Shown piece by piece: positions 25,853-34,991 of a stretch of DNA of 64,000 nucleotides; the first letter of the stretch is position 1; every line of letters begins with the position of its first letter. The position numbers and the translations under genes were made by a program. Below the pieces are notes generated by a model, which saw only the letters and a list, made by a program, of their open reading frames with translations, was not told the DNA's origin and made no database searches. This DNA is from CADCWK01 sp035944555 (GTDB lineage Bacteria > Chloroflexota > Chloroflexia > Thermomicrobiales > UBA6265), in assembly GCA_035944555.1 (NCBI GenBank), contig DASZAY010000015.1, positions 1 to 64,000 of the forward strand. The letters run 5' to 3'.

Positions 25853-27685
25853 CTAGTCGCCGGTCGGATCCAGATCGTCCCGCGTCTCGCCCAGCAGCAT
25901 GCGGTACTGGGCGTCGTGGAGGCGGCGGTAGATCCCGCCCGTCTTGACCAGCTCGTGATGCGGGCCTTCCTCGGCCACCCCGCTCTCATCGACGACGACG
26001 ATGCGGTCGGCATTCTGGATCGTCGCCAGCCGGTGAGCGATCACGAGGGTGGTACGGCCGACCGACAGCTCGTTGAGCGACTGCTGAATGGCCTGCTCGG
26101 TCTCCGTATCCAGTGCGGAGGTCGCCTCGTCCAGGATCAGGATCGGCGGGTTCTTGAGGAACATCCGCGCGATTGCCAGGCGCTGCTTCTGCCCACCGGA
26201 CAGCTTGACGCCTCGCTCGCCGATGATCGTATCCAGTCCGTCGGGCAGGTTGGCGATCACCTGCTCCAGCCGCGCCCGGCGCGCCGCCTCGCGGATATCC
26301 TCATCGCTGGCACCCAGGCGCCCGTAGGCGATGTTGTCGCGGATCGTCCCGGCGAAGAGGAAGACGTCCTGCTGGACGATGCCGATCTCGCGCCGGAGCG
26401 ACGCCATCGTCATGTCCCGGATGTCGATACCATCTACGGTGATCCGGCCCGCACTGATCTCGTAGAAACGCGGCAGCAGCGACGAGATGGTCGTCTTGCC
26501 GGCACCGGACGGACCGACGAACGCGATGGTCTCTCCGGCGGTGATCGACAGGTTCAAATCGCGAAGGATTGGCCGGTCCGGCGTATAGCCGAACGTGACG
26601 CCCTCGTAGCGGATATCACCACGTAGTCGGCCCACGTCACGGGCGCCGGGCCGGTCGACGATATCCGGCTCGGTCGCGAGCAGATCGAGGTATGACCGGA
26701 AGCCGGCGATCCCCTTGGGATACTGCTCGAGGATGCCGTTGATCTTCTCGATCGGCCGGAAGAAGACGTTCACCAGCAGGATGTACGTGACGAACTCGCC
26801 CTCGCTCAGGCTGCCTTCGAGGATGAAATACGTGCCGGCAAGCAGGACGATCAGCTGGGTCAGACGCATGCTGAGGTAGCTGAGCGTCATGGACATCGTC
26901 ATCAACGCGTAGGCGCGGAGCTTGGTCTTCCGGTAGAGGATGTTGTCCTTTTCGAACAGCTCACGCTCGTGCGGCTCGTTGGCGAACGCCTGGACGACGC
27001 GCATCCCGCCGACGTTCTCCTCGATCCGGGCATTAAATGCGCCGACGCGGGCGAACAGCTGGCGAAAGTTCTGGGTCATCTGGCGCCCGAAGCGCGTCAG
27101 GACGAAGATCACGACCGGGACGACGATGCCCGTGACCAGGGCCAGCTGGGGATGGATGAAGAACATGATTACGAACGCACCGATCAGCGTCATGATCGCG
27201 ACGAACGAGTCCTCCGGCCCGTGGTGGGCGACCTCCCCCACTTCCTCCAGGTCCTTGGTCACCCGGCCGACGAGGTGCCCGGTCTTCTGGTTGTCGTAGA
27301 AGCCGAACGACAGCTTCTGGAGGTGGTCGAAGGCGCGCCGCCGGAGTTCGGTCTCGATACTGATGCCGAGAACATGTCCCCAGTAGGTCACGATCACCAT
27401 CAGGCTGGTATTGATCAGGTAGACGGCGGCCAGCGCGGCAGCGGCGGCGAGGATGACCGCCCAGTTGCCCTCGGGGAGCAGCTGATCGACGAACAGACCG
27501 ACGGCCAGGGGGAAGCCCAGCTCGAGGACGCCGGAGATGACGGCGCAGGTGAAGTCCAGGGCGAACAGCTTGCGGTGTGGACGGTAGTACGCCGCGAACT
27601 TGCGGACGACTTCGCTGACCGACATCCTGCTCGGGTCGGCGCTGGTCCGGGTCTGGTCGTCGGCCGGGGCGGTCGATGCGGTCAT
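25853..27685 (-). CDS. ABC exporter half-transporter (fused permease and ATPase, MsbA-like)
   Basis: A 610-residue inner-membrane exporter subunit that should work as a dimer. The N-terminal membrane domain (about residues 35-330) has six predicted helices and the coupling region VTKDLEEVGEVAHHG. The ATPase domain has Walker A GPSGAGKTT, Q-loop IVQQDVFLFAGTIRDNIAYG, signature LSGGQKQR, Walker B ILILDEATSALD and the H-loop VIAHRLATI. A GAGGAG lies about 12 bases before the ATG. It is divergent from aceE. Substrate may be a lipid or drug; no neighbour helps to decide. Confidence 0.93.
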   Translation of the reverse strand: MTASTAPADDQTRTSADPSRMSVSEVVRKFAAYYRPHRKLFALDFTCAVISGVLELGFPLAVGLFVDQLLPEGNWAVILAAAAALAAVYLINTSLMVIVTYWGHVLGISIETELRRRAFDHLQKLSFGFYDNQKTGHLVGRVTKDLEEVGEVAHHGPEDSFVAIMTLIGAFVIMFFIHPQLALVTGIVVPVVIFVLTRFGRQMTQNFRQLFARVGAFNARIEENVGGMRVVQAFANEPHERELFEKDNILYRKTKLRAYALMTMSMTLSYLSMRLTQLIVLLAGTYFILEGSLSEGEFVTYILLVNVFFRPIEKINGILEQYPKGIAGFRSYLDLLATEPDIVDRPGARDVGRLRGDIRYEGVTFGYTPDRPILRDLNLSITAGETIAFVGPSGAGKTTISSLLPRFYEISAGRITVDGIDIRDMTMASLRREIGIVQQDVFLFAGTIRDNIAYGRLGASDEDIREAARRARLEQVIANLPDGLDTIIGERGVKLSGGQKQRLAIARMFLKNPPILILDEATSALDTETEQAIQQSLNELSVGRTTLVIAHRLATIQNADRIVVVDESGVAEEGPHHELVKTGGIYRRLHDAQYRMLLGETRDDLDPTGD

Positions 27686-27902
27686 GGCGCGGCGAGGCTC
27701 CTCTTGGGGCGAGCGGGTCCGTGGCGGTACGGCGGCCTAGGGGCGGGATCGGCGGAGGCGGGAGGGGCGGCCCGGGCAGCTCGGCGCGGGCGGGGCCGAC
27801 CATTCCGGTCGGAAGACTGACAGTTTACCCCGTGAAACACCGGCGTGTTGACGCACAGGTGCGATACCATCCTGGCGCTTGACCCGAGTGGAGGAATCCC
27901 CC

Positions 27903-30335
27903 ATGACTACGACCGACCGGTCCAACGCCAGTGCCGGCAACATGATGATCCCCGACCGCGAGGGCGACCACGGCGCCCGGATCGCCATGCTGCGCGACAT
28001 CGAGCGGCGGGTCCTGTGGCTGTCGACGCTGATGATCCACCACGCCAATAACGTCCGGCACAATCCCGACAAGCCGACCAAGGTCGGCGGACACCAGGCG
28101 TCATCGTCGTCCGTCGTCACGATCCTGACGGCGTTGTACTTCCATCATCTCATCGCGGGCGACCGCGTCTCGATCAAGCCGCATGCGTCTCCCGCCTTCC
28201 ATAGCATCCAGTACCTGCTTGGCCGGCTCGACAAGCGCTACCTCACGACGCTACGTGAATTCGGCGGTCTCCAGTCCTACCCGTCACGAACCAAGGACCC
28301 GGACGCCGTCGACTTCTCGACCGGCTCGGTCGGTCTCGGCGCGGTCGCACCGATCTTCGCGTCGATGGCCGCCCAGTACGCCGAGCGCCGCTTCGGCCAT
28401 GTCACGTCGGGCCGGTTCATCAGCCTGATCGGCGACGCCGAACTCGATGAGGGCAACATCTGGGAGACGGTCATCGACGAGTCGGTCCAGCGACTCGGCA
28501 ACGTGATGCTTATCGTCGATCTCAACCGGCAGAGTCTGGATCGCGTGATCCCCGGGATCAAGGCCGAGCGGCTCAAGGGGCTGTTTGCCGCAGCCGGATG
28601 GCACGTCCTGGAAGCCAAATACGGCACGCGCCTGGGCACGCTGATGCAGGGCGAGCACGGCGAGGCGCTCCGCCGCCGCATCGACGAGATGCCCAACGAG
28701 GAGTACCAGGCGCTGGTCCGCACCCCGGACCCGGCCTCGACCCGGGCCCGGCTGGCCGGCGACCCGGCGTCCGCCGATCACAACGCATTGCTCGCCTCCG
28801 TTGCCGACGTGCCGGATGACGAGCTCCAGAGCGTGCTCGCCAATCTCGGTGGCCACGACGTCCGGCTGCTGCTCGACCTGTTCGAGCGGGCCGACGGGCT
28901 GAACGACGCGCCGGTCGTCCTGTTCGCCTACACCGTCAAGGGCTACGGGCTGCCGCTGGCTGCTGACCCGCTCAATCACTCGCAGTTGCTCTCGGCGGCG
29001 CAGGTCGACGCGCTCGGCCCTGTCCTCGGCGCCGATCCGGACGACCCCTGGGCCAGCTTCGACCCCGACACGCCGGAAGGGCGCCACTGTGCCACCCGGG
29101 CCGCCCAGCTGACGGCGCCGCCGGCCGCAAACCCCGTCACGCTCCCGCCGATCCCGACCGACATCGAGAGCCGGCACCCCAAGGCGACGTCGACGCAGGA
29201 GGCGTTCGGCAGGGCGCTGCTCCGGGCCGGAGATATCGAGGGGATCGGCGAGCGAATCGTGACGATGTCGCCGGACGTCGCGACGTCGACTCACCTGGCA
29301 GGCTGGATCAACAAGGCGGGGGTATTCGCGGCCGAGGAGACGACCAATTACGAGGACGACCAGCAGCGGATGCTGCGCTGGCGTCCGTCCCCGACCGGCC
29401 AGCACATCGAATTCGGCATCGCCGAGATGAATCTGTTCATGGCCCTCAGCCAGTTCGGTCTGGCCGAGGAACTGATGGGCCAGCCGCTGATCCCGGTCGG
29501 GACGGTCTACGACCCGTTTGTCTGCCGCGGACTCGACGCGCTGATCTACGGTCTCTACATCAAGAGCCGGATGATCTTCGCCGGAACCCCAGCCGGCGTC
29601 TCCCTGTCGCCGGAGGGCGGCGCCCACCAGAGCTCGGTCACGGCGTCGCTGGGGATCGAACTGCCCAACGTCCGGTTCTACGAGCCCGCCTTCGGTCGCG
29701 AGGTGGACTGGGTGCTACTCGACGGGATGCGCCACTGCCTGGACCGCGAGCACGGCCTGTCCACCTATCTGCGCCTCTCGACCAAGACCATCGACCAGTC
29801 GCTGTTCGCCGAGCCACTAGCCCGCTTCGGCGAGGACGAACTGCGCCGGCAGGTGCTGGCCGGGGGCTATCGACTGATCGACCGTACGGTGGCCACCCCG
29901 GACCTGCCAGCCGCCGACACCGTGACGATCGCCGCCGGCGGGATCATGGTGCCGGAGGCGGTCGAGGCAGCCCGGCTGCTCCAGGCCGAGGGGGTCGCCG
30001 TCAACGTGATCAATGTCACGTCGGCCGACCAGCTCTACCGGGCCGCCAGGGATGGCCGGTCGGCGCTGCTTCGTGACGCCCGTGGCCGCCCGGATCACGG
30101 GCACCTGGAGACGCTGTTCCCCCCGACCGACCGGCGCGCTCCGATCGTGACCGTCCAGGACGCCGCGTCCCACTCGCTGGCGTTCCTCGGCTCCGTCTGG
30201 GGTGCGCCAGTCGTCCCGCTCGGCGTCGACGAGTTCGGCCAGTCCGGCTCCCGCGGCGAGCTCTATGGCCAGATGGGCATCGATGTCGCGACCATCGTCG
30301 AGGCGGGGCTCCTGGCGCTGGACCTCAACCGGTAG
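27903..30335 (+). CDS. AceE-type (homodimeric) pyruvate dehydrogenase E1 component
   Basis: An 810-residue thiamin-diphosphate enzyme of the transketolase/AceE group, which decarboxylates pyruvate and passes the acetyl group to E2. The TPP-binding motif is GDAELDEGNIWE ending in VDLNRQSLD (about residues 177-206). N-terminal HHANNVRHNPDKPTKVGGHQ resembles the start of AceE-like E1 proteins, and the pyrimidine-domain part includes GIAEMNLFMALSQFGLA. The ATG at 27903, with GGAGG 8 bases upstream, is preferred to the open TTG further up. No E2 gene adjoins; an E3-type gene lies at 53059. It might act on another 2-oxoacid, since AceE-like proteins without E2 neighbours exist. Confidence 0.85.
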   Translation: MTTTDRSNASAGNMMIPDREGDHGARIAMLRDIERRVLWLSTLMIHHANNVRHNPDKPTKVGGHQASSSSVVTILTALYFHHLIAGDRVSIKPHASPAFHSIQYLLGRLDKRYLTTLREFGGLQSYPSRTKDPDAVDFSTGSVGLGAVAPIFASMAAQYAERRFGHVTSGRFISLIGDAELDEGNIWETVIDESVQRLGNVMLIVDLNRQSLDRVIPGIKAERLKGLFAAAGWHVLEAKYGTRLGTLMQGEHGEALRRRIDEMPNEEYQALVRTPDPASTRARLAGDPASADHNALLASVADVPDDELQSVLANLGGHDVRLLLDLFERADGLNDAPVVLFAYTVKGYGLPLAADPLNHSQLLSAAQVDALGPVLGADPDDPWASFDPDTPEGRHCATRAAQLTAPPAANPVTLPPIPTDIESRHPKATSTQEAFGRALLRAGDIEGIGERIVTMSPDVATSTHLAGWINKAGVFAAEETTNYEDDQQRMLRWRPSPTGQHIEFGIAEMNLFMALSQFGLAEELMGQPLIPVGTVYDPFVCRGLDALIYGLYIKSRMIFAGTPAGVSLSPEGGAHQSSVTASLGIELPNVRFYEPAFGREVDWVLLDGMRHCLDREHGLSTYLRLSTKTIDQSLFAEPLARFGEDELRRQVLAGGYRLIDRTVATPDLPAADTVTIAAGGIMVPEAVEAARLLQAEGVAVNVINVTSADQLYRAARDGRSALLRDARGRPDHGHLETLFPPTDRRAPIVTVQDAASHSLAFLGSVWGAPVVPLGVDEFGQSGSRGELYGQMGIDVATIVEAGLLALDLNR

Positions 30336-31017
30336 CGACCAGCCGGGCGGAACGGTCGCCCAGCGTGGCGACCGGCTCCTGTATGACGATCAGGGACCGG
30401 AGCCGGTCCCATTCGGCGGCCAGACCGCAGGCGGTGCCACATGGGCGCTTCCACGCCGACCATGCCTGGTGTCGGTAGACAGCACCCGCGTTGGCCACGA
30501 CGCCTCGCTCATAGTCGGCGAACCAACCGAGCAGGATCGGCAATGCCCGCTCGACCAGTTCCCGGTCCTCTCCCGTCCGGACCATCCGAAGGTCCGGCAT
30601 CGGCGGGGCCGCGCCGTTTCCCACCTCCGGCTCGCGTGCCGCTGCCTTGACCGATCCCACCGTGGTGATCCGGGCGGTGTAGCGGCTGCGCGGGACGAAG
30701 ATCGCGCGCTCCCCCACCGACAGCGCCGCTCCGAACCCCCACAGCCGTAACCCGGCCCCGCACGACAGCGTTCCCGCGTAGGAGGAGGCGGTGGGTCGAC
30801 CGTCGTCCCGCCGTGTCCGCTCAAGCCCGGACGCGATCAGCAGGTTTCCGTCCGGCCGGCGAACGTCATGCCCGAACAGCCAGAACTGCTGGTTGAGCAG
30901 TCGTGTGGCGTGGCGCCGGTCCATACGGGTCAGGCAGTGATCGATCACCTCCATGCCGAACGGCACGTCGTCGCCCTCCTCCTCGTAGTCCATGTCGTCC
31001 CCCTGATCCCCATACAT
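30325..31017 (-). CDS. Hypothetical protein, unknown function
   Basis: A 230-residue soluble protein that I do not recognise. It starts with a very acidic tail (MYGDQGDDMDYEEEGDD), then has a basic section (LTRMDRRHATRLLNQQFW) and a beta-rich middle (FVPRSRYTARITTVGSVK). No signal peptide or membrane helix is visible. The Met at residue 9 (30993) has a better ribosome site (AGGGGGA) and is a credible start. Its 3' end overlaps the end of the convergent aceE-like gene by 11 bases. It is divergent from the proline operon, with the palindrome 31037-31051 between them, so it might be co-regulated with that operon. Confidence 0.55.
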   Translation of the reverse strand: MYGDQGDDMDYEEEGDDVPFGMEVIDHCLTRMDRRHATRLLNQQFWLFGHDVRRPDGNLLIASGLERTRRDDGRPTASSYAGTLSCGAGLRLWGFGAALSVGERAIFVPRSRYTARITTVGSVKAAAREPEVGNGAAPPMPDLRMVRTGEDRELVERALPILLGWFADYERGVVANAGAVYRHQAWSAWKRPCGTACGLAAEWDRLRSLIVIQEPVATLGDRSARLVATG

Positions 31018-31036
31018 TGCCTACCCCACGCCAATT

Positions 31037-31051
31037 TGATACACGGTATCA
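31037..31051. promoter_or_regulatory. Palindromic operator-like site TGATAC-ACG-GTATCA
   Basis: A perfect 6-bp dyad with a 3-base spacer lies in the 162-base divergent region between the unknown gene (30325-31017) and the proline/hydroxyproline operon. Its size and symmetry fit a GntR- or similar-type repressor site. No regulator gene adjoins. Confidence 0.4.
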
Positions 31052-31179
31052 TATGGGCCGAAAGTCGCGGATTCGTTTGGCGAAGGCACAGGGCCGGACC
31101 GTGGCGGTATCCTTCACTGGTCAGACATCAAGGCCGGGCGTAAGGCGCGCGGCACCACGCAGGAGGTCACCGACCCGTC

Positions 31180-32745
31180 ATGTCCATGCGCGCACCCTTT
31201 TCCAGCGAACCCTCTCTCGACTTCTCCGTGCCCGAAAACCGCCAGGCGATGCTCGCCGCGCTCGAAAGCGTCAAGGGGCAGCTCGGCCAGCGCTACCCCG
31301 TCGTGATCAACGGTGAGCGACGCGAGACCGGACGGTGGATCACGTCCGTCAACCCCGGCCAGCCCGACCAGGTCGTCGGTGAGGTCGCCAAGGCCTCGGC
31401 CAAGGACGTTGAGGACGCCATCGCGGCAGGCAACGCCGCCTTCGCGACCTGGCGCCGGATGCCGGTCGAAGGCCGGGCCAGCGTCCTGTTCCGCATGGCG
31501 GGCCTGCTCCGCCAGCGCAAGGTCGAGCTGTCGGCCTGGCTGTGCTACGAGCTGGACAAGGCCTGGGACGAGGCCGAGGGCGAGATCGCCGAGGCGGTCG
31601 ACTTCCTCGAGTGGTACGGACGCAAGGCGCTGGAGCTGGATCAGCCGGTCCCCCTGGCGCACCTGCCCAACGAGATCACCGACTACAAGTACCTGCCGCT
31701 CGGCGTCGGTTCGGTCATCCCGCCCTGGAACTTCCCGCTGGCGATCCTGGTCGGCATGACCATGGCCCCGGTCTCCGTCGGCAACACGGCGCTCCTCAAG
31801 CCCGCCTCCAACACGCCGGTCATCGGCTACAAGATGTTCGAGCTCATGGAGGAAGCCGGCGTTCCGGCCGGCGTCGTGAACTTCGTGCCGGGCGACGGCA
31901 GCGAGATCGGCGACCTGATGGTCGAGCACCCGGACGTCCGCTACATCGCCTTCACCGGTTCCAAGCCGGTTGGCGTCCGGATCTTCGAGAAGGCGGCGAA
32001 GGTTCAGCCCGGCCAGCGCTGGCTGAAGCGCGTCACCGCCGAGCTGGGCGGCAAGGACGCGATCATCGTCGACTCCTCCGCCGACGTTGCCGCTGCCGTT
32101 GAGGGCATCGTCACCTCGGCCTGGGGCTTCCAGGGCCAGAAGTGCTCGGCCTGCTCCCGGGCGCTGGTCCACGCCGATGTCTACGATGAGGTCGTGGCAG
32201 GCGTCATCGAGCGGACGAGGTCCCTGGTGACCGTCGGCTCCGGTGTCTCCGGCGACCACATCGTCGGTGCGGTCGTGGACAGGAACCAGTACGACTCGAT
32301 CCGCGGGTACATCGAGACGGGTAAGTCCGAGGGTCGCCTCGCCTACGCCGGCGAGGTCCCGGCCGAACTCGAGGGCGGCTACTACATCGCGCCGCACATC
32401 TTCGTCGATGTCCCCCGAACCGCGAAGATCGCCCGCGAGGAGATCTTCGGCCCGGTGCTGGCGATCGTGAAGGTCCAGTCCTTCGACGAGGCGATGGATA
32501 TCGCCAACGACACCGAGTACGGTCTGACCGGCTCGGTCTACGCCAGGGATCGCGCCCTGCTCGAGCGCGCCCGCGACGAGTTCGAGGTCGGCAACCTGTA
32601 CTTCAACCGCAAGTGCACGGGGGCGATGGTCGGCATCCACCCATTCGCCGGCATCAAGCTGAGCGGCACCAACTCCAAGGCCGGCGGCCCGGACTACCTC
32701 CACAACTACGTCTACGCCAGGGCCATCGGCGAGCGCGTCCAGTAA
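31180..32745 (+). CDS. pruA: 1-pyrroline-5-carboxylate (glutamate semialdehyde) dehydrogenase
   Basis: A 521-residue NAD-dependent aldehyde dehydrogenase that would convert glutamate gamma-semialdehyde to glutamate. Catalytic residues are Glu288 in TAELGGKDAIIV and Cys322 in FQGQKCSACSRALV, the latter context being typical of PruA/RocA and not of general ALDHs. PPWNFPLAILVG and AREEIFGPVLAIVK are further ALDH landmarks. AGGAGG lies 13 bases before the first ATG and a second ATG follows two codons on. The adjacent proline dehydrogenase gene supports the assignment. With that gene it carries out the two-step oxidation of proline as separate proteins, not as a fused PutA. Confidence 0.93.
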   Translation: MSMRAPFSSEPSLDFSVPENRQAMLAALESVKGQLGQRYPVVINGERRETGRWITSVNPGQPDQVVGEVAKASAKDVEDAIAAGNAAFATWRRMPVEGRASVLFRMAGLLRQRKVELSAWLCYELDKAWDEAEGEIAEAVDFLEWYGRKALELDQPVPLAHLPNEITDYKYLPLGVGSVIPPWNFPLAILVGMTMAPVSVGNTALLKPASNTPVIGYKMFELMEEAGVPAGVVNFVPGDGSEIGDLMVEHPDVRYIAFTGSKPVGVRIFEKAAKVQPGQRWLKRVTAELGGKDAIIVDSSADVAAAVEGIVTSAWGFQGQKCSACSRALVHADVYDEVVAGVIERTRSLVTVGSGVSGDHIVGAVVDRNQYDSIRGYIETGKSEGRLAYAGEVPAELEGGYYIAPHIFVDVPRTAKIAREEIFGPVLAIVKVQSFDEAMDIANDTEYGLTGSVYARDRALLERARDEFEVGNLYFNRKCTGAMVGIHPFAGIKLSGTNSKAGGPDYLHNYVYARAIGERVQ

Positions 32746-32752
32746 CCGCGGT

Positions 32753-32787
32753 GACCGGGCGGCGAGCAAAGTGCTCGCCGCCCGGTC
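32753..32787. terminator. Hairpin between pruA and proline dehydrogenase genes
   Basis: A perfect 16-bp stem (32753-32768 with 32772-32787) with a 3-base loop, 7 bases after the pruA stop. There is no U-run behind it, so it may mainly stabilise or partly terminate the pruA message within the operon. Confidence 0.6.
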
Positions 32788-32808
32788 GCATTCCCCGTGA
32801 GGTCAGCC

Positions 32809-33843
32809 ATGTCGACCGGCGACGCGTCTCCATCGGCCCCTGCCCGGACTTCCGCCCTGACGGCCAACACGACGCCGGGCCGCGACCGCGGGTCGCTGGG
32901 CGACCGGATCGGGCGAAAGGTGAACCCAGTCGCCCGGAAGGGCATCCTGCTCGCCACCCACAACCGCCCGATCTCGGCCTTCGTCCGCCGCCACGGTCTC
33001 CGGCTGGGTGCGCGACAGTTCGTCGCCGGGACGAATCTCGATGAGGTCGTCGTCAACCTGCGGCGCCTCAACGGGATGGGGATGCGCACCAACACGACGA
33101 TCCTTGGTGAGGCGCTCCGGGACCGGGCCGCGGTCGAGCGCGTCGTCGACCAGTACATCGTCGTGCTGGACCGGATCGCGGCCGAGAGCCTCCAGACCAA
33201 CCTCGCCGTCAAGCTCACCCAGCTTGGGCTGGACGTCGACGAAGACTTCGCCTACGCCAACGTCGAGCGGATCGTCCGCCACGCCGCGACGCATGGCAAC
33301 ACGGTGCGGATCGACATGGAAGAGTCGGCCCGGGTCGACGCCACGCTCCGGATCTACGAGCGCCTTCGGGACGCCGGGCTGGATAACACCGGGACCGTTT
33401 TTCAGTCTTACCTGTATCGCGCCGCCGACGACCTGGAGCGGCTGGCTCCACGCCGGCCGAGCCTGCGCCTGGTAAAGGGGGCATACCTTGAGCCGCCGCA
33501 GATCGCCTACCCGCGCAAGACGGACATCGACGACAACTACCTGCGGTTGGCGAAGCGGATGTTCGAGACCAACTCCTTCACGGCGATCGCCACGCACGAC
33601 GATCGCCTGATCGAGGAGCTGATCCGGCACGCCGAGGCACACGACATCCCGAAGGACCGGTACGAGTTCCAGATGCTCTACGGCATCCGGCCGCAGCTCC
33701 AGCAGGACCTCGTCCGGCGCGGCTACCGCGTGCTGATCGCCACGCCGTTCGGCCCGGAGTGGTACTTCTTCTACATGCGCCGCCTGGCGGAGCGCCCGGC
33801 GAACGTCCTGAACCTCGTCCGTAGCGTCGTCCGCCCGAGCTGA
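32809..33843 (+). CDS. Proline dehydrogenase (PRODH, monofunctional)
   Basis: A 344-residue FAD enzyme oxidising proline to pyrroline-5-carboxylate and passing electrons to the quinone pool. The (beta/alpha)8 barrel shows SLRLVKGAYLEPPQIAYPRK, YEFQMLYGIRPQLQ and the C-terminal FFYMRRLAERPANVLNLV, which hold the substrate-binding Arg pair and the FAD contacts of the family. An N-terminal stretch of about 30 polar residues is extra. The ATG at 32809 follows GTGAGG; a GTG at 32797 is open but less likely. It lies 63 bases after pruA. Given the DapA-family gene downstream, a hydroxyproline dehydrogenase role is also possible. Confidence 0.92.
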   Translation: MSTGDASPSAPARTSALTANTTPGRDRGSLGDRIGRKVNPVARKGILLATHNRPISAFVRRHGLRLGARQFVAGTNLDEVVVNLRRLNGMGMRTNTTILGEALRDRAAVERVVDQYIVVLDRIAAESLQTNLAVKLTQLGLDVDEDFAYANVERIVRHAATHGNTVRIDMEESARVDATLRIYERLRDAGLDNTGTVFQSYLYRAADDLERLAPRRPSLRLVKGAYLEPPQIAYPRKTDIDDNYLRLAKRMFETNSFTAIATHDDRLIEELIRHAEAHDIPKDRYEFQMLYGIRPQLQQDLVRRGYRVLIATPFGPEWYFFYMRRLAERPANVLNLVRSVVRPS

Positions 33844-33879
33844 CCTCCATCACGCCCTAGCCCGGAGAAATTGACTACC

Positions 33880-34806
33880 ATGCCCAGCTTCGCCCCGCTC
33901 ACCGGCGTCTACAACATCATGGCGACACCGGTCTCCCCGGATGGCGCGCTCGACGAGGGGTCATTCCGGCGCCTGGTTGACGGGATCATTGCGGCCGGCG
34001 TCACCGGAATCACGATCCTTGGCGTCGTTGGCGAGGCTCAGAAGCAGACCGACGCCCAGCGGAGCGAGGTCCTCCGGATCGCGATGGAGGTCAACGCGGG
34101 TCGCGTCCCGATCATCGTCGGAACCAGCCGCGACAGCACGCCGGCCTGCATCGCCGCCTCGCTGGAAGCCAGGGCGGCAGGCGCAGCCGGGCTGATGATC
34201 GCTCCGCCGACGTTCCTCCAGCCCGGCCCGGGACTGACCGAGCACTACCGGACCATCGGCCAGGAAGTCAGCCTGCCGATCACGCTGCAGGATTACCCGG
34301 TGGTCAACGGCGTGACCATGTCACCCCGCGCGATGGCCGACCTGGTCAATGCCGTGCCGGAGATCAACTGCGTCAAGCTGGAGGACACCCCGACCCCGCA
34401 GCGCACCGCCCAGACGCTGGCGATGGTCGACCGCGAGGTATCCGTCCTCGGCGGACTCGGTGGTGTCTACCTGCTGGACGAGCTCCGGCGTGGCTCGTCC
34501 GGCACGATGACGGGTTTCGCCTTTCCGGAGATTCTGGTGGAGATCGTCTCCGCATGGCTCTCCGGCGACCGGGCAACGGCGACCGAGGTCTACAACCGCT
34601 ACCTGCCGCTGCTGGTCTTCGAGGGGCAGCCCAAGCTCGGGCTCGCGATTCGCAAGGAGATCCTCCGTCGTCGCGGCCTGATCGACCACGCAACCGTGAT
34701 CAAGCCGGGCCCGGTCCTCGACGATGGAACGTCCTCGGACCTGACCGAGACGATGGCCGCGCTCGACCTGACGAAGTACGACGCGGGTCAGACCAGACAG
34801 GCTTAG
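33880..34806 (+). CDS. Dihydrodipicolinate synthase (DapA/NAL) family lyase
   Basis: A 308-residue class I aldolase-type enzyme. The Schiff-base lysine is Lys166 in INCVKLEDTPTPQ, and Tyr139 in LQDYPVVNGVTM is the conserved catalytic tyrosine. The usual TTGE motif reads GVVGEAQK, so it is probably not lysine-pathway DapA. It lies 36 bases after proline dehydrogenase. In mammals 4-hydroxy-2-oxoglutarate aldolase, a DHDPS-family enzyme, acts after PRODH2 and P5C dehydrogenase in hydroxyproline breakdown, so the same role is a fair inference here. Alternatives are a pyrroline-4-hydroxy-2-carboxylate deaminase or another pyruvate-type lyase. A terminator follows. Confidence 0.85.
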   Translation: MPSFAPLTGVYNIMATPVSPDGALDEGSFRRLVDGIIAAGVTGITILGVVGEAQKQTDAQRSEVLRIAMEVNAGRVPIIVGTSRDSTPACIAASLEARAAGAAGLMIAPPTFLQPGPGLTEHYRTIGQEVSLPITLQDYPVVNGVTMSPRAMADLVNAVPEINCVKLEDTPTPQRTAQTLAMVDREVSVLGGLGGVYLLDELRRGSSGTMTGFAFPEILVEIVSAWLSGDRATATEVYNRYLPLLVFEGQPKLGLAIRKEILRRRGLIDHATVIKPGPVLDDGTSSDLTETMAALDLTKYDAGQTRQA

Positions 34807-34843
34807 CACCTCCCCTGTCCCTCACGACGCGCACGACGCTCAC

Positions 34844-34885
34844 GACGAAAGTCCTGCTCCGCCTCTGTGGAGCAGGGCTTTCGTC
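34844..34885. terminator. Terminator of the proline operon
   Basis: A 17-bp stem with one G-U pair (34844-34860 with 34869-34885) around an 8-base loop, 37 bases after the lyase stop. Confidence 0.8.
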
Positions 34886-34948
34886 TTGACCGCTGGTCAA
34901 TGTTCCAGAAGCCTATCCGCATTAAACCACGTTCAGCCCTATTATCCG

Positions 34949-34991
34949 CACAACATGTCGTATGCCGGTCTCCGTACGCCACTATATGTTG
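34949..34991. promoter_or_regulatory. Candidate pair of NrdR boxes
   Basis: Two palindrome-like sites, ACAACATGTCGT (34950-34961) and CACTATATGTTG (34980-34991), resemble the NrdR box consensus (CACTATATATAGTG-like). Their centres are 30 bases apart, about three helical turns, as is usual for NrdR box pairs. The second touches the -35 of the nrd promoter, which suits repression. The regulator gene is not in the window. Confidence 0.5.

Noticed and set aside
28284..29627. A 447-codon minus-strand frame opposite the pyruvate dehydrogenase E1 gene
   Set aside because: Same reason: translation is Arg/Val/Gly-rich without motifs, and the E1 frame shows TPP motif and ribosome site.
31114..32769. 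A 551-codon minus-strand frame opposite pruA
   Set aside because: Shadow of the P5C dehydrogenase gene.
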